From contig JAWXTR010000032.1 of NCBI GenBank assembly GCA_044433365.1, forward strand, positions 1 to 26,665: a stretch of 26,665 nt of DNA. The letters run 5' to 3'. Positions 8,248 to 16,700 of the stretch are shown here, piece after piece (positions within the stretch are counted from its first letter, which is position 1; the number at the start of each line of letters is the position of its first letter). The position numbers were made by a program, and so were the translations under genes. The DNA comes from CAMQVM01 sp044433365 (GTDB lineage: Bacteria; Bacteroidota; Bacteroidia; Bacteroidales; Rikenellaceae). The notes beneath the pieces were generated by a model that had not been told where the DNA came from, did not search any database, and saw only the letters and a program-made list of their open reading frames with translations.

Positions 8248-8928
8248 TTGTATCAAAGTAAAAATTCAGTAATAATTGTTGCCGCAGGAAGCGGTAGCAG
8301 GATGGGAGCAGAGGTTCCTAAGCAGTTTCTTTTGCTAAAAGAGAAGCCTATACTTATGTACACTATTGAGCTATTCAACTCAATTTCAGAAATTTGTGAA
8401 ATCATAGTGGTTTTATCTCCGTTACAAATAGACAATTGGAAACAAATATGTGAAAATTTTAACTTTTCTAAAAAACATACAGTTGTTGCTGGTGGAGCAT
8501 CTCGAACAGAGTCGGTAAAAAATGGTTTAGATTGCATGCAAAGTGGTGAGGGTGTGGTGTTAATACATGATGGAGTACGTCCATTTGTCTCAGAAAAGAT
8601 GGTTGAAGATGCTATTAAAACAGCTCAAAAGCATAGAGCTGCTGTACCTGTTGTCGACCTTATCGATTCTATCCGTTTTGTTGAAAGTGAGAGTGAAAAT
8701 TGTGCAGTCGACAGAAGTCGTTATAAATGCGTACAGACTCCGCAAGCCTTTGATAAAGAGCTTATTTTGGAGGCATACAAAGTAAATGGTGATAAAGAAT
8801 TTTCGGATGATGCAGCAATTGTTGAGAGTATTGGAGCCAAAATTTCATTTTTTGATGGCGACAGAAAAAATATTAAAATTACAACGGTCGAAGATTTGAA
8901 ATTTTCAAATTTTGTAATAAATTCTTAA
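8248..8928 (+). CDS. ispD: 2-C-methyl-D-erythritol 4-phosphate cytidylyltransferase
   Basis: Third step of the non-mevalonate (MEP) isoprenoid pathway: transfers CMP from CTP to methylerythritol phosphate, in the cytoplasm. The 226-aa protein has the nucleotide-binding signature AAGSGSRMGAEVPKQF near residues 12-27. It also has the family signature LIHDGVRPFV near 104-113 and the TPQAF motif near 163. The start is TTG at 8248; no ATG precedes the conserved VIIVAAGSG strand in frame, and the promoter at 8187-8218 fits this start. The length is usual for stand-alone IspD, with no IspF fusion. The stop codon overlaps a TAACTTTG box that may belong to the next gene. Confidence 0.95.
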   Translation: MYQSKNSVIIVAAGSGSRMGAEVPKQFLLLKEKPILMYTIELFNSISEICEIIVVLSPLQIDNWKQICENFNFSKKHTVVAGGASRTESVKNGLDCMQSGEGVVLIHDGVRPFVSEKMVEDAIKTAQKHRAAVPVVDLIDSIRFVESESENCAVDRSRYKCVQTPQAFDKELILEAYKVNGDKEFSDDAAIVESIGAKISFFDGDRKNIKITTVEDLKFSNFVINS

Positions 8929-8976
8929 CTTTGCCTTTGTTGATGGTTAATATTAACGATGGATGATTGGATGATG
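8926..8976 (+). promoter_or_regulatory. Candidate promoter half and operator for the symporter
   Basis: TAACTTTG (8926-8933) matches the -7 consensus, but no TTTG lies at the right distance upstream. Just downstream is a perfect 12-bp palindrome, GTTAATATTAAC (8946-8957), and then a tandem TGGATGAT repeat (8960-8975). If the -7 box is real, the palindrome covers the transcription start and could bind a regulator. The gene start follows at 9049. Confidence 0.35.
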
Positions 8977-9048
8977 AAATATCGATTTAAAATATAAATT
9001 GGGTTCAGAAAACAGTGTTTTTTTGTTTCCGCTAAAAAATAAAAAACT

Positions 9049-10299
9049 ATGGGATTTTTAAAGAAGAACAGTTTGCCGCTGCTGATTTTGCTGGCGTTGA
9101 TTTTGGGAATTATTGCAGGAAAAATTTGCGCCGCCTCTCCAGAGAGTGCAGCGTGGTTTGTTTCGGCATGTAAATGGGTAGGAACAGCATTTCTAAATCT
9201 GTTGCAGATGATTATTGCCCCCTTAGTATTTGCCTCTATAGTAATAGGTGTGGCGGGTATAGGTTCTTCTTCAAATCTTGGACGTATTAGTGGACGCACA
9301 CTTGGACTATTTATGCTAACTACTGTTGTTGCTATTATCGTTGGCCTAGTGCTTGTAAACACCTTAAGACCGGGAGTTGGCGTTGATATTTTGTCGGTAG
9401 CTTCGACCTCTGTAGATTTAGAGGCTCTTTCGGCTAGCCGTCCTTCGATAGGTAAAATTTTGATGGATGCAATTCCTGTAAATGTCGTAGGAGCGTTCTC
9501 TTCAAACAATATTCTTCAAATTATTGTATTTGCACTCCTATTTGGCTTCTTTACAACTCAAATCGAAAAGTCGGCTAGCGAGCGACTAATCAAATTTTTT
9601 GATGCAGTATTCAATGTAATGATGAAAATTACGCAGGCAATTATCCGCCTTACTCCTATTGGTGTATTTGGTATTGTAACAGAGCAAATTTTTAATAATT
9701 CTGATTTAAAGGCTCTGTTTACTGGTATGGGTATGTTGATTGTTACAGTACTTCTAGGTGTGTTGATTCAGATGTTTGTTGTAATTCCTCTGATTTTGCG
9801 TTTTTCGGGAATTAAACCGTTTGCTCATATGAAAAATATGTCAGTTCCTCTTATTACCGCCTTTTCAACAGCATCTTCCTCAGCAACACTTCCTATTTCT
9901 ATTGATGCAATAACAAAGAAATCGGGTGTATCTGAAAAAATCGCAAGTTTTGTGCTTCCTCTTGGTGCAACAATTAATATGAATGGAACAGCACTATTTG
10001 AGTGTGCTAGTGTAATCTTTTTGGCGCAAGCCTACGGCGTTGAGCTATCGCTAGTTCAGCAAATTGTAGTTGTGCTTACCTCTCTACTTGCAGCTGTTGG
10101 AGCAGCAGGTATTCCAATGGCAGGGTTTGTAATGATGGCAGTAATTTTGTCGGCTGTAGGACTACCACTTGATGGCATCGGTATCATTATGAGTGTAAAC
10201 TTTATTATGGATATGGCTCGCACCAGCGCAAATGTGTGGGGCGATTGCGCCGTAACTGCTATTGTTGCCAAAAGCGAAGGTGAGAGTTTGAATGTCTAA
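9049..10299 (+). CDS. Dicarboxylate/amino acid:cation symporter (DAACS family)
   Basis: Inner-membrane secondary transporter of the GltP/GltPh type, taking up glutamate, aspartate or related dicarboxylates with Na+ or H+. It is hydrophobic throughout. The serine-rich hairpin loop is seen as STASSSATLP, the TM7 motif as NMNGTALFE, and the TM8 motif as MDMARTSANVWGD. In the last, D388 and R391 correspond to the D394 and R397 substrate residues of GltPh. The retained arginine favours an acidic amino acid over a neutral one. The residue equivalent to GltPh D390 is asparagine, so ion coupling may differ. At 416 aa it is of normal length. It lies 120 bp after ispD with an A-rich leader before the ATG. 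No terminator follows; an element A fragment starts 20 bp past the stop. Confidence 0.93.
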   Translation: MGFLKKNSLPLLILLALILGIIAGKICAASPESAAWFVSACKWVGTAFLNLLQMIIAPLVFASIVIGVAGIGSSSNLGRISGRTLGLFMLTTVVAIIVGLVLVNTLRPGVGVDILSVASTSVDLEALSASRPSIGKILMDAIPVNVVGAFSSNNILQIIVFALLFGFFTTQIEKSASERLIKFFDAVFNVMMKITQAIIRLTPIGVFGIVTEQIFNNSDLKALFTGMGMLIVTVLLGVLIQMFVVIPLILRFSGIKPFAHMKNMSVPLITAFSTASSSATLPISIDAITKKSGVSEKIASFVLPLGATINMNGTALFECASVIFLAQAYGVELSLVQQIVVVLTSLLAAVGAAGIPMAGFVMMAVILSAVGLPLDGIGIIMSVNFIMDMARTSANVWGDCAVTAIVAKSEGESLNV

Positions 10300-10318
10300 A
10301 ATTCATAATTCACAATTA

Positions 10319-10349
10319 ATAAGTAGTGTAAAACAATTATTGCCATATT
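10319..10349. repeat. Element A, solo end
   Basis: The 31 bases beginning ATAAGTAGTGTAAAACAATT are the exact reverse complement of the right end of the complete element A copy (5820-5850). The match stops soon after ATATT, so only one terminus is here, just downstream of the symporter gene. Confidence 0.8.
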
Positions 10350-10413
10350 TCTTCGGAAAATTATAAAATTCGGGTATAAAGTGTTGAAAATAAGGGTAAA
10401 TTTTTCAAAAGTT

Positions 10414-10444
10414 ATTGTATTTCAAAAATATATGATTATCTTTG
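10414..10444 (+). promoter_or_regulatory. Distal promoter of the HU region
   Basis: A -7 box TATCTTTG (10437-10444) is preceded by ATTG at 10414-10417, one base off the TTTG -33 box, with a 19-bp spacer. Transcription would start near 10451, giving either a leader of about 280 nt for the HU gene or a separate small RNA covering the hairpins at 10450-10540. Confidence 0.5.
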
Positions 10445-10449
10445 CAGCT

Positions 10450-10540
10450 GAAAATCCATAAAAATAGGTCGTGTCTATAGGGTTCTGAGGATTTCTAACA
10501 ACACCATTGTTAGCGGTTTAATAAGCCTTGAAAGGTGAAA
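10450..10540 (+). ncRNA. Candidate structured leader or small RNA upstream of HU
   Basis: Consecutive hairpins can be drawn. AAATCC (10452-10457) pairs with GGATTT (10489-10494) and encloses ATAG/CTAT. CTAACAA (10495-10501) pairs perfectly with TTGTTAG (10507-10513) around CACCA. GGTTT (10515-10519) pairs with AAGCC (10523-10527) around AAT, with one G-U. They begin just after the predicted start from the promoter at 10414-10444. I cannot match this to a named RNA family. A 6S-like or cis-regulatory RNA is possible but unproven. Confidence 0.35.
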
Positions 10541-10548
10541 AATAGTGC

Positions 10549-10605
10549 TATATTTGCGCTATTTTGATTATTTTTTGTGTTTTCACAAAATTAAGTGTAT
10601 ATTTG
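10549..10605 (+). promoter_or_regulatory. Proximal promoters of the HU gene
   Basis: Two further -7 boxes, both TATATTTG, lie at 10549-10556 and 10598-10605. The second has an exact TTTG at 10574-10577 with a 20-bp spacer and is the best match; its start would be near 10612, about 120 nt before the HU ATG. The first has only CTTG at 10527-10530 with an 18-bp spacer. Confidence 0.65.
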
Positions 10606-10732
10606 CACGCTTTTACAGTAAATAGGGCTTAAACAACTCATTATATGTATTAAGCTAAGTAGAAGTATCAAAATATGCTATTTTGAATAGAAATTGTACT
10701 AAAGATTATTAATTTATAAATATTTTACGAAA

Positions 10733-11008
10733 ATGACAAAAGCAGATATCGTTAGCGAAATCTCAAAAAGCACTGGAGTTGAGAAGGCAGTTGTTCAACA
10801 AGTTGTTGAATCATTTATGGACAACGTTAAATCTTCACTAGCAGGTGGCGACAACGTTTACCTAAGAGGTTTTGGTTCGTTTATTATCAAACGTAGAGCA
10901 CAGAAAGTGGCTAGAAACATCTCTAAAAATGTTACTATCACAATCCCTGAGCACAACATTCCTGCATTCAAACCTTCGAAAACTTTTGCAAACGAAGTAA
11001 AGAAGTAG
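10733..11008 (+). CDS. HU/IHF-family DNA-binding protein
   Basis: Small nucleoid protein that binds and bends DNA as a dimer. The 91-aa length is the family standard. The N-terminal helices (MTKADIVSEISKSTGVEKAVV) lead to the dimer core with LRGFGSFIIKRRAQKVARN. This is followed by the beta-arm, where NIPAFKPSKTF matches the family's C-terminal half, including the conserved proline of the arm tip region. The upstream region has up to three promoters and a structured leader, consistent with high or growth-phase-dependent expression. The mS38-like ORF follows 146 bp later with no terminator between, so the two may share a transcript ending at 11437. I see no sequence feature that separates HU-alpha from HU-beta or from an IHF-like role. 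Confidence 0.95.
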   Translation: MTKADIVSEISKSTGVEKAVVQQVVESFMDNVKSSLAGGDNVYLRGFGSFIIKRRAQKVARNISKNVTITIPEHNIPAFKPSKTFANEVKK

Positions 11009-11154
11009 TAATTGCTTAATTTTGCTCTTTGGAGCGGCTTTAAATTTATGGGAACATCTAAGATGTAGTTTTTCTACCTTATGGCATTCCTTTTGAGGGC
11101 TACTACCAAAACAGCTAATACAAAATAATTATTAATTTAAAACCATTTAAAGTC

Positions 11155-11247
11155 ATGCCAAGCGGAAAGAAAAGAAAAAGACATAAAATGGCTACACACA
11201 AAAGAAAAAAGCGTCTAAGAAAAAATAGACACAAATCTAAGAAGTAG
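11155..11247 (+). CDS. 30-aa basic protein, mS38/AURKAIP1-COX24-like (DUF1713 type)
   Basis: The ORF begins MPSGKKRKRHKMATHKRKKR and ends NRHKSKK. About 20 of 30 residues are basic (K, R or H). From memory, proteins of this kind are widely conserved in Bacteroidetes and annotated as AURKAIP1/COX24-domain proteins, the bacterial relatives of mitochondrial ribosomal protein mS38. A ribosome- or rRNA-binding role is therefore likely, but it is inferred from the family, not shown here. It is too short for default gene callers and easily missed. The ATG is preceded by an A-rich leader typical of this phylum. It lies between the HU gene and a strong terminator, so it probably shares a transcript with HU or uses its own weak promoter. 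Confidence 0.85.
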   Translation: MPSGKKRKRHKMATHKRKKRLRKNRHKSKK

Positions 11248-11401
11248 TCTTTTTTTATGAAAAGTTACGTGAACAGTTTAAAATAGATTTATTGCCCCTA
11301 TGGTGCAGTTTTTGCTCACTAAAAAGGCGTGTTACAATAGTTTCATAACACTTTTTATGATACATTGATATATTTATTGATATTTTAACTAGATTCAAGA
11401 A

Positions 11402-11437
11402 AGGGGTTGCTCAATCTTTGAGGCAACCTCTTTTTTT
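11402..11437 (+). terminator. Terminator of the HU and mS38-like unit
   Basis: The stem AGGGGTTGC (11402-11410) pairs with GCAACCTCT (11423-11431) with one G-U. It extends as TCA/TGA past a one-base bulge and is followed by seven T (11431-11437). Confidence 0.9.
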
Positions 11438-11571
11438 AAGGTGAGTTTTAAAAAAACTAATAGAACTCCCCCTAACGATTTAAAAAATCGAATATATACC
11501 GTTTAATACCGACGGTAATTCTATTTAAAAGACAAGTAGAGTGTTTTGTTGCTTTACAGTTATTTAGAGAT

Positions 11572-11692
11572 AGGGAACTTCTAAAAATTGGATTTTAACG
11601 CTTTTTCATTTTAAGGCTTCATCTTTGAATTAAAATCCAAATCTAAAACCTCAAAATAAAAAATCGAATAAAACCAATTATTAGAACCCCCT
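11572..11692. repeat. Element D, 121-bp terminal-inverted-repeat copy
   Basis: The left end AGGGAACTTCTAAAAATTGG (11572-11591) is matched, imperfectly and inverted, by the right end CCAATTATTAGAACCCCCT (11674-11692). Nested inside is a perfect 11-bp inverted repeat, TTGGATTTTAA (11588-11598) and TTAAAATCCAA (11630-11640). TA borders both ends, compatible with a TA target duplication of the IS630/mariner kind, though two bases prove little. No ORF is present. Confidence 0.6.
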
Positions 11693-11783
11693 ATAGAAAA
11701 ATTACAGCTCACTTTTTTAACGTGGCATATATTTTGTAATTTATTCTATTTCATGCAGGTAAAGGTTATAAAAAATTAGCTAA

Positions 11784-11826
11784 GAGAACTTCTAAAAGCT
11801 CCGAAAGCCAGATTTTAGAAGTTCCC
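11784..11826. repeat. Element D, short hairpin copy
   Basis: The arm GAGAACTTCTAAAA (11784-11797) pairs with TTTTAGAAGTTCCC (11813-11826) with one mismatch around a 15-nt loop. The same arm sequence recurs at 5866, 11573, 17069 and 17099. Confidence 0.7.
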
Positions 11827-12035
11827 AATAGAAATTCACTAAAATTACTACCAGCTCACCTCTCTTATCGTCCAAATTTCTTAGACTGCTAACGTAGGGT
11901 CTCAATATATTTAATGTAGTTTTTCTACAAAAACAGTGCATAGATAGTGGTCTCACACAAAGAGGTGATGCTTTATATTTTGCACTCATAAATTTACCGA
12001 CCTATTTTTGAAAGGTCTAATTATATATTTTAATA

Positions 12036-13661
12036 GTGAATAAAGAGTTAATAGTTCATGCATCAGAGGATATGATATATATCGCTCTGTTAGAGGATAA
12101 AGCACTTGTGGAGTACCACAAGGTAGAACGCCTCGGAGGTTATAGCGTGGGCGACATATATATCGGCAAAGTTCGTAAACTTATGCCTGGTCTAAATGCC
12201 TCATTTGTTAATATTGGACATCCCAAAGATGCCTTTCTTCATCGCCTTGATTTAGGAGTGCACTATAAGTCGATGGCAAAATTTGTCGATGGCGTAGTAA
12301 AAAAGAAAAAAGAGGGTGATTTTGCATCGTTCAACAGAATTGAACCATATCTTCCAAGTGCAAAAATATCGGAGGTGTTATCTACTGGTGATACAATTTT
12401 GGTGCAGGTTGTAAAAGAGGCAATCTCTACAAAAGGTCCTCGTCTAAGTTGTGAAATATCGCTAACTGGTCGCCATGTGGTGCTATTACCAATGGGAAGC
12501 AAGATTGCAGTATCACAAAAAATCCGCAAAAACGACGAACGTCGTCGTCTAAAAACCTACGTATCGGCAGTGCTTCCAAACAACTTTGGCGCAATAATTC
12601 GTACCGCTGCAATCGGTGCTGAACAGTCAGAGATTGAGGCAGACGTTGCCATGCTTGTAAAGCGTTGGGACGATATTATCGAAAAGGCTAAAGATTCGCA
12701 AATTCCATCACTAATTTTAAGCGAGGAGAGCCGTGTAAATACAATTTTACGAGATATTTTGAGCGATCAGTTCAGTAATATCCATGTAGATGATAAAGAG
12801 ATTTTTGAGGATATAAAAGATTACATCAAATATATTGCCCCAGAGCAGGAGCGTATCGTGAAGCTCTATAAAGAGGGTGCAGTATCTATTTTCGACAATT
12901 TTGATGTTACTCGTCAGGTAAAAGGTCTTTTTGGAAAGCTAATTCCATTCAAACGCAAGGCGTATATGATTGTTGAGCACACTGAGGCTCTACACGTCAT
13001 TGATATTAACAGCGGTACACGCCTAAACAACGCCTCGTCACAAGAGGAGGTTGCACTTGAAGTAAACCTTAATGCTGTACCTCATATTGCTCGCCAGCTT
13101 CGACTTCGTGATATAGGCGGAATCATCGTTATAGACTTTATAGATATGAAAAAACGAGATAATCGTGAGATTCTATGGGAGGCTATGAAGAAAGAGATGG
13201 CAGCAGATAGGGCAAAACATACCATATTGCCCTTAACGAAGTTTGGATTAATGCAAATTACTCGTCAAAGGGTGCGACCAGCAACAAAAATCGATATTTC
13301 GGAGGTGTGTCCAGCTTGTAAAGGGACGGGCGAAATATCTCCTTCAATCCTTTTTGATGCCCAAATTGAGGCAAATATTGCCGCTCTAATAGAGGAGCAT
13401 GGATGCAAATGGATTGTGGTGAGAGTACACCCTTATTTAGCCGCATTTATCAATAAAGGATTGATTTCTGAAAGATTAAAATGGATGATGCGCTATCGCT
13501 GTTTTATCTCGGTAATTCCTGATGAATCAGTTGGTTATGTTGATGCTAAATATTACGATAAATCGGGCTTTGCACTCTATTCTGGTTCGCTTTTCGACAT
13601 TGAAGAGGGCGAAAAAACAGCTGAAGATGAGGTTGAACCTTTAGATGAGGAGGAGATTTAA
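12036..13661 (+). CDS. rng: Ribonuclease G (RNase E/G family)
   Basis: Endoribonuclease of the RNase E/G family that matures rRNA 5' ends and cuts AU-rich single-stranded RNA. An S1-type RNA-binding domain spans about residues 35-130 (GDIYIGKVRKLMPGLNASFVNIG). The catalytic magnesium aspartates are D323 in HVIDINSGTR and D367 in IVIDFIDMKKRDNR. The zinc-link cysteines C425 and C428 lie in CPACKGTGE, with the dimerising small domain after them. At 541 aa it is longer than E. coli RNase G (489) but lacks the long disordered scaffold arm of RNase E; the tail is only a short acidic stretch (EEGEKTAEDEVEPLDEEEI). The start is GTG at 12036, which yields the usual N-terminus MNKELIVHASED. It lies 65 bp before mfd. 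Confidence 0.95.
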   Translation: MNKELIVHASEDMIYIALLEDKALVEYHKVERLGGYSVGDIYIGKVRKLMPGLNASFVNIGHPKDAFLHRLDLGVHYKSMAKFVDGVVKKKKEGDFASFNRIEPYLPSAKISEVLSTGDTILVQVVKEAISTKGPRLSCEISLTGRHVVLLPMGSKIAVSQKIRKNDERRRLKTYVSAVLPNNFGAIIRTAAIGAEQSEIEADVAMLVKRWDDIIEKAKDSQIPSLILSEESRVNTILRDILSDQFSNIHVDDKEIFEDIKDYIKYIAPEQERIVKLYKEGAVSIFDNFDVTRQVKGLFGKLIPFKRKAYMIVEHTEALHVIDINSGTRLNNASSQEEVALEVNLNAVPHIARQLRLRDIGGIIVIDFIDMKKRDNREILWEAMKKEMAADRAKHTILPLTKFGLMQITRQRVRPATKIDISEVCPACKGTGEISPSILFDAQIEANIAALIEEHGCKWIVVRVHPYLAAFINKGLISERLKWMMRYRCFISVIPDESVGYVDAKYYDKSGFALYSGSLFDIEEGEKTAEDEVEPLDEEEI

Positions 13662-13726
13662 TAAATGATTAATTATTAATGGTAAATTTTGTAGTTCGGT
13701 AAGTTTAGATATTCACCATTATTATC

Positions 13727-16700
13727 ATGAAACATCAATCAATAATAGATAAAATAGGAGGCTCACAGCAGGTAGAGGCTATTGTCACAAGTGGCAATAG
13801 CTCTTTGCAGCTTAGTGGAGTGGTAGGTTCGGCTGCTGCAATAATTGTAGGTTCAGTGGCTGAGCGCAAAAAGGGGCTGCATATTATTATTGCAGAGTCG
13901 AAAGACGATGCTGGCTACTTCTACAACGATTTAACTTCGTTTTGGAATAGCCAAAATATCTACTTTTTTCCCTCTTCTTTCAAACGTTCGATTGTATACG
14001 GACAAGAAAAGCCATCGGGCATAGTCCAACGCTCTGCTCTATTTTCTAGGTTAAAAGAGGGTATTGCAAACGATGAGTTTATTGCAGTCTGTACCTACCC
14101 AGAGGCTATAATCGAGAAGAGCGTAACGGCAAAGGAGATAAAATCTAATAGCGTAGATATAAAAGTAGGGGAAAGCTATTCAATCTCATTTATAGATGAA
14201 CTTTTGCGCTCATTAGAGTTTCAAAAGAGCGATTTTGTGTACGAACCTGGTCAATTTTCTGTTCGTGGAGGTATTGTAGATATATTTTCCTACTCCGACA
14301 ATCGTCCCTATCGTCTCGATTTTTTTGGTGACGAACTCGAATCTATACGTGTTTTTGATATCAATTCGCAAGAGTCTATCGAAAAACGTAGTGAGGTGAC
14401 AATCTTTCCAAAATTTGGTTCAGATATTACTGTAGTGCAGGAGTGGATGTGGATAGACGAGCTACTTGCCGATTTTGGTGTTAAAAATGTGACCTATTGG
14501 GTGAAAAGCGGGGTAGTCTTAGAGCAGAAAGCAAAGGATATTCGACGTAAACTATTCGAAAACTATTCGCCTCTAATCGAAGCTACTGCCGACTATAGCC
14601 AGATGCTTCAACCGCTTAGAGAGGGTGGTGTAATCACTATCCGTGAGGGATTTAGAGGAGTGCGAAGCGATAAAGAGATTAAATTTAACACCTCACCACA
14701 AATATCTTTCAACAAAAATTTTGAGCTTCTTTACAGCTATTTTAGTGAAAATCTTGAAAATGGCTACGACAACTATATAGTTACACAAAATCAAAATCAA
14801 ATAGAACGACTTGAAAATATTTTTATCTCTCTTGATAAGAAAAAACGAATTTTCAAGAATATTCCAGTCTCAATACATGAGGGTTTTGTCGATAATGATG
14901 CACGTGTTGCGCTGCTTACCGACCATCAAATTTTTGAGCGTCACCACCGCTATGAGGTTGCCTCAGAGCTTCCAAAAGCAGAGTCTCTAACTATTTCAGA
15001 ACTAACATCTCTATCAATAGGCGACTATGTGGTACATGTAGATCATGGTGTTGCACGTTTTGGCGGCTTGGTTCAAAGTAGCGAGGGTGGAAAGGTTGTC
15101 GAAACGGTAAAATTGACCTATGCAAATGGTGATTTCTTACTGGTAAACGTCCATTCTCTCCACAAAATTTCAAAATATAGAGATAAAGATACAACAGTTA
15201 CCACAAAAGTACACACTTTAGGGCATGGAGCTTGGCAAAAACTAAAAACTACCACTAAGGCTAAGGTTAAAGATATTGTAAAGGATTTAATCCAACTTTA
15301 TGCAAAACGTCGAAGTGCTGAGGGGTTTGCTTTTTCACCTGACTCATATCTTCAACATGAGTTAGAAGCGTCGTTTATATATGAAGATACTCCCGATCAA
15401 CAGAAAGCTACTGAGGCTTTTAAGGTGGATATGGAGCGTAAAATACCTATGGATAGGTTGGTTTGCGGCGATGTTGGTTTTGGAAAGACCGAAATAGCTA
15501 TTCGTGCAGCATTTAAGGCTGCTTGCGACGGAAAGCAGGTTGCGGTTTTAGTGCCTACAACCATTCTATCTTTACAACATTACCGCTCTTTCTCACAACG
15601 ACTAAAAGAGTTTCCAGTAACTGTTGAGCTGCTTTCACGTGCAAAGACAGCAAAGCAGGTAACAGAGATTTTGCACCGCCTTGAAAAGGGGGAGATAGAT
15701 ATTTTAATCGGAACACACAAAATACTTGGTAAAGCGGTAAAATTTAAAGATTTAGGGCTTCTAATCGTTGATGAAGAGCAGAAGTTTGGAGTCTCGAGCA
15801 AAGAAAAATTGCGCCAGATAAGAGCAAATATTGATACACTTACTCTAACAGCTACTCCAATACCTCGAACTCTCCAATTTTCGTTAATGGGAGCACGAGA
15901 GCTATCAATAATAAACACCCCGCCACCAAATAGACAGCCCGTTTCGACGGAGGTTCACTCATTTAATAAAGAGCTGCTTCGAGAGGCAATCTCTTATGAG
16001 ATTGGACGAGGAGGGCAGGCATATTTTGTTCATAATAATGTGAGTACAATCCACCACATGGCATCTATAATTACCGATTTGGTTCCAGATGCACGTGTAG
16101 TTGTTGGTCATGGACAGATGGATCCAAAAGCTTTGGAAAAAATCATTACCGATTTTATATATGGCGAATACGATGTGCTTGTATCTACCACAATTGTGGA
16201 GTCGGGCATCGACATTTCCAATGCTAATACGATGATTATAAATAATGCCCAAAATTTTGGACTTAGCGATCTTCACCAGCTTCGTGGTCGTGTAGGGCGT
16301 TCAAATAAAAAGGCATATTGCTACCTATTTATCCCATCAGAGAATACAATTTCGGAGATTGGACGTAGAAGATTAAGAGCAATCGAAGATTTTAGCGATT
16401 TGGGAGCAGGATTTAATATTGCAATGCAAGATTTAGATATTCGTGGTGCAGGTAATCTTCTAGGAGGAGAGCAGAGCGGATTTATCGCAGATATAGGCTT
16501 TGAAACCTACCAAAAGATTTTGAATGAGGCGATTGTAGAGTTTAGGGATGAGTATAAAGATATTTTGGATGATGAGCAGAGTCAAATGGTATCTTCGGAT
16601 GTCGATTATGTTACCGATTGTCAAATGGATATAGGTTATGAGGCATTGATTCCCGATAGCTATGTATCTAATTTAACTGAAAAAATAAAATTGTATCGAA

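Larger units (their letters stand above)
11438..12035. other. Gene-free spacer before rng, rich in inverted repeats
   Basis: These 600 bp hold no supportable gene. They contain CGATTT/AAATCG (around 11478-11492), two element D copies (11572-11692 and 11784-11826), and a pair of TATATTTTG words near 11727 and 11975 that miss the -7 consensus by one spacer base. A minus-strand open frame at 11792-11989 is judged spurious. The promoter of rng must lie here but I cannot place it. Confidence 0.6.

Noticed and set aside
8925..9509. 194-codon open frame on the minus strand opposite the symporter
   Set aside because: It mirrors the hydrophobic symporter frame, has no recognisable domain, and the plus-strand gene is secure.
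11009..11154. tRNA-like cloverleaf between HU and the mS38-like gene
   Set aside because: A few short hairpins (CATC/GATG, GTAG/CTAC) occur, but there is no acceptor stem, T-loop or CCA-compatible layout.
11792..11989. 65-codon minus-strand open frame in the gap before rng
   Set aside because: Its C-terminal codons come from an element D arm, and its composition is unlike neighbouring genes.
12028..12045. Similarity of the rng start region (TTTTAATAGTGAA) to the element A interior
   Set aside because: The shared word is only about 11 bases of AT-rich sequence and no element ends are nearby.
15580..15918. 112-codon minus-strand open frame within mfd
   Set aside because: It lies antisense to the conserved helicase motor and is explained by codon bias of mfd.
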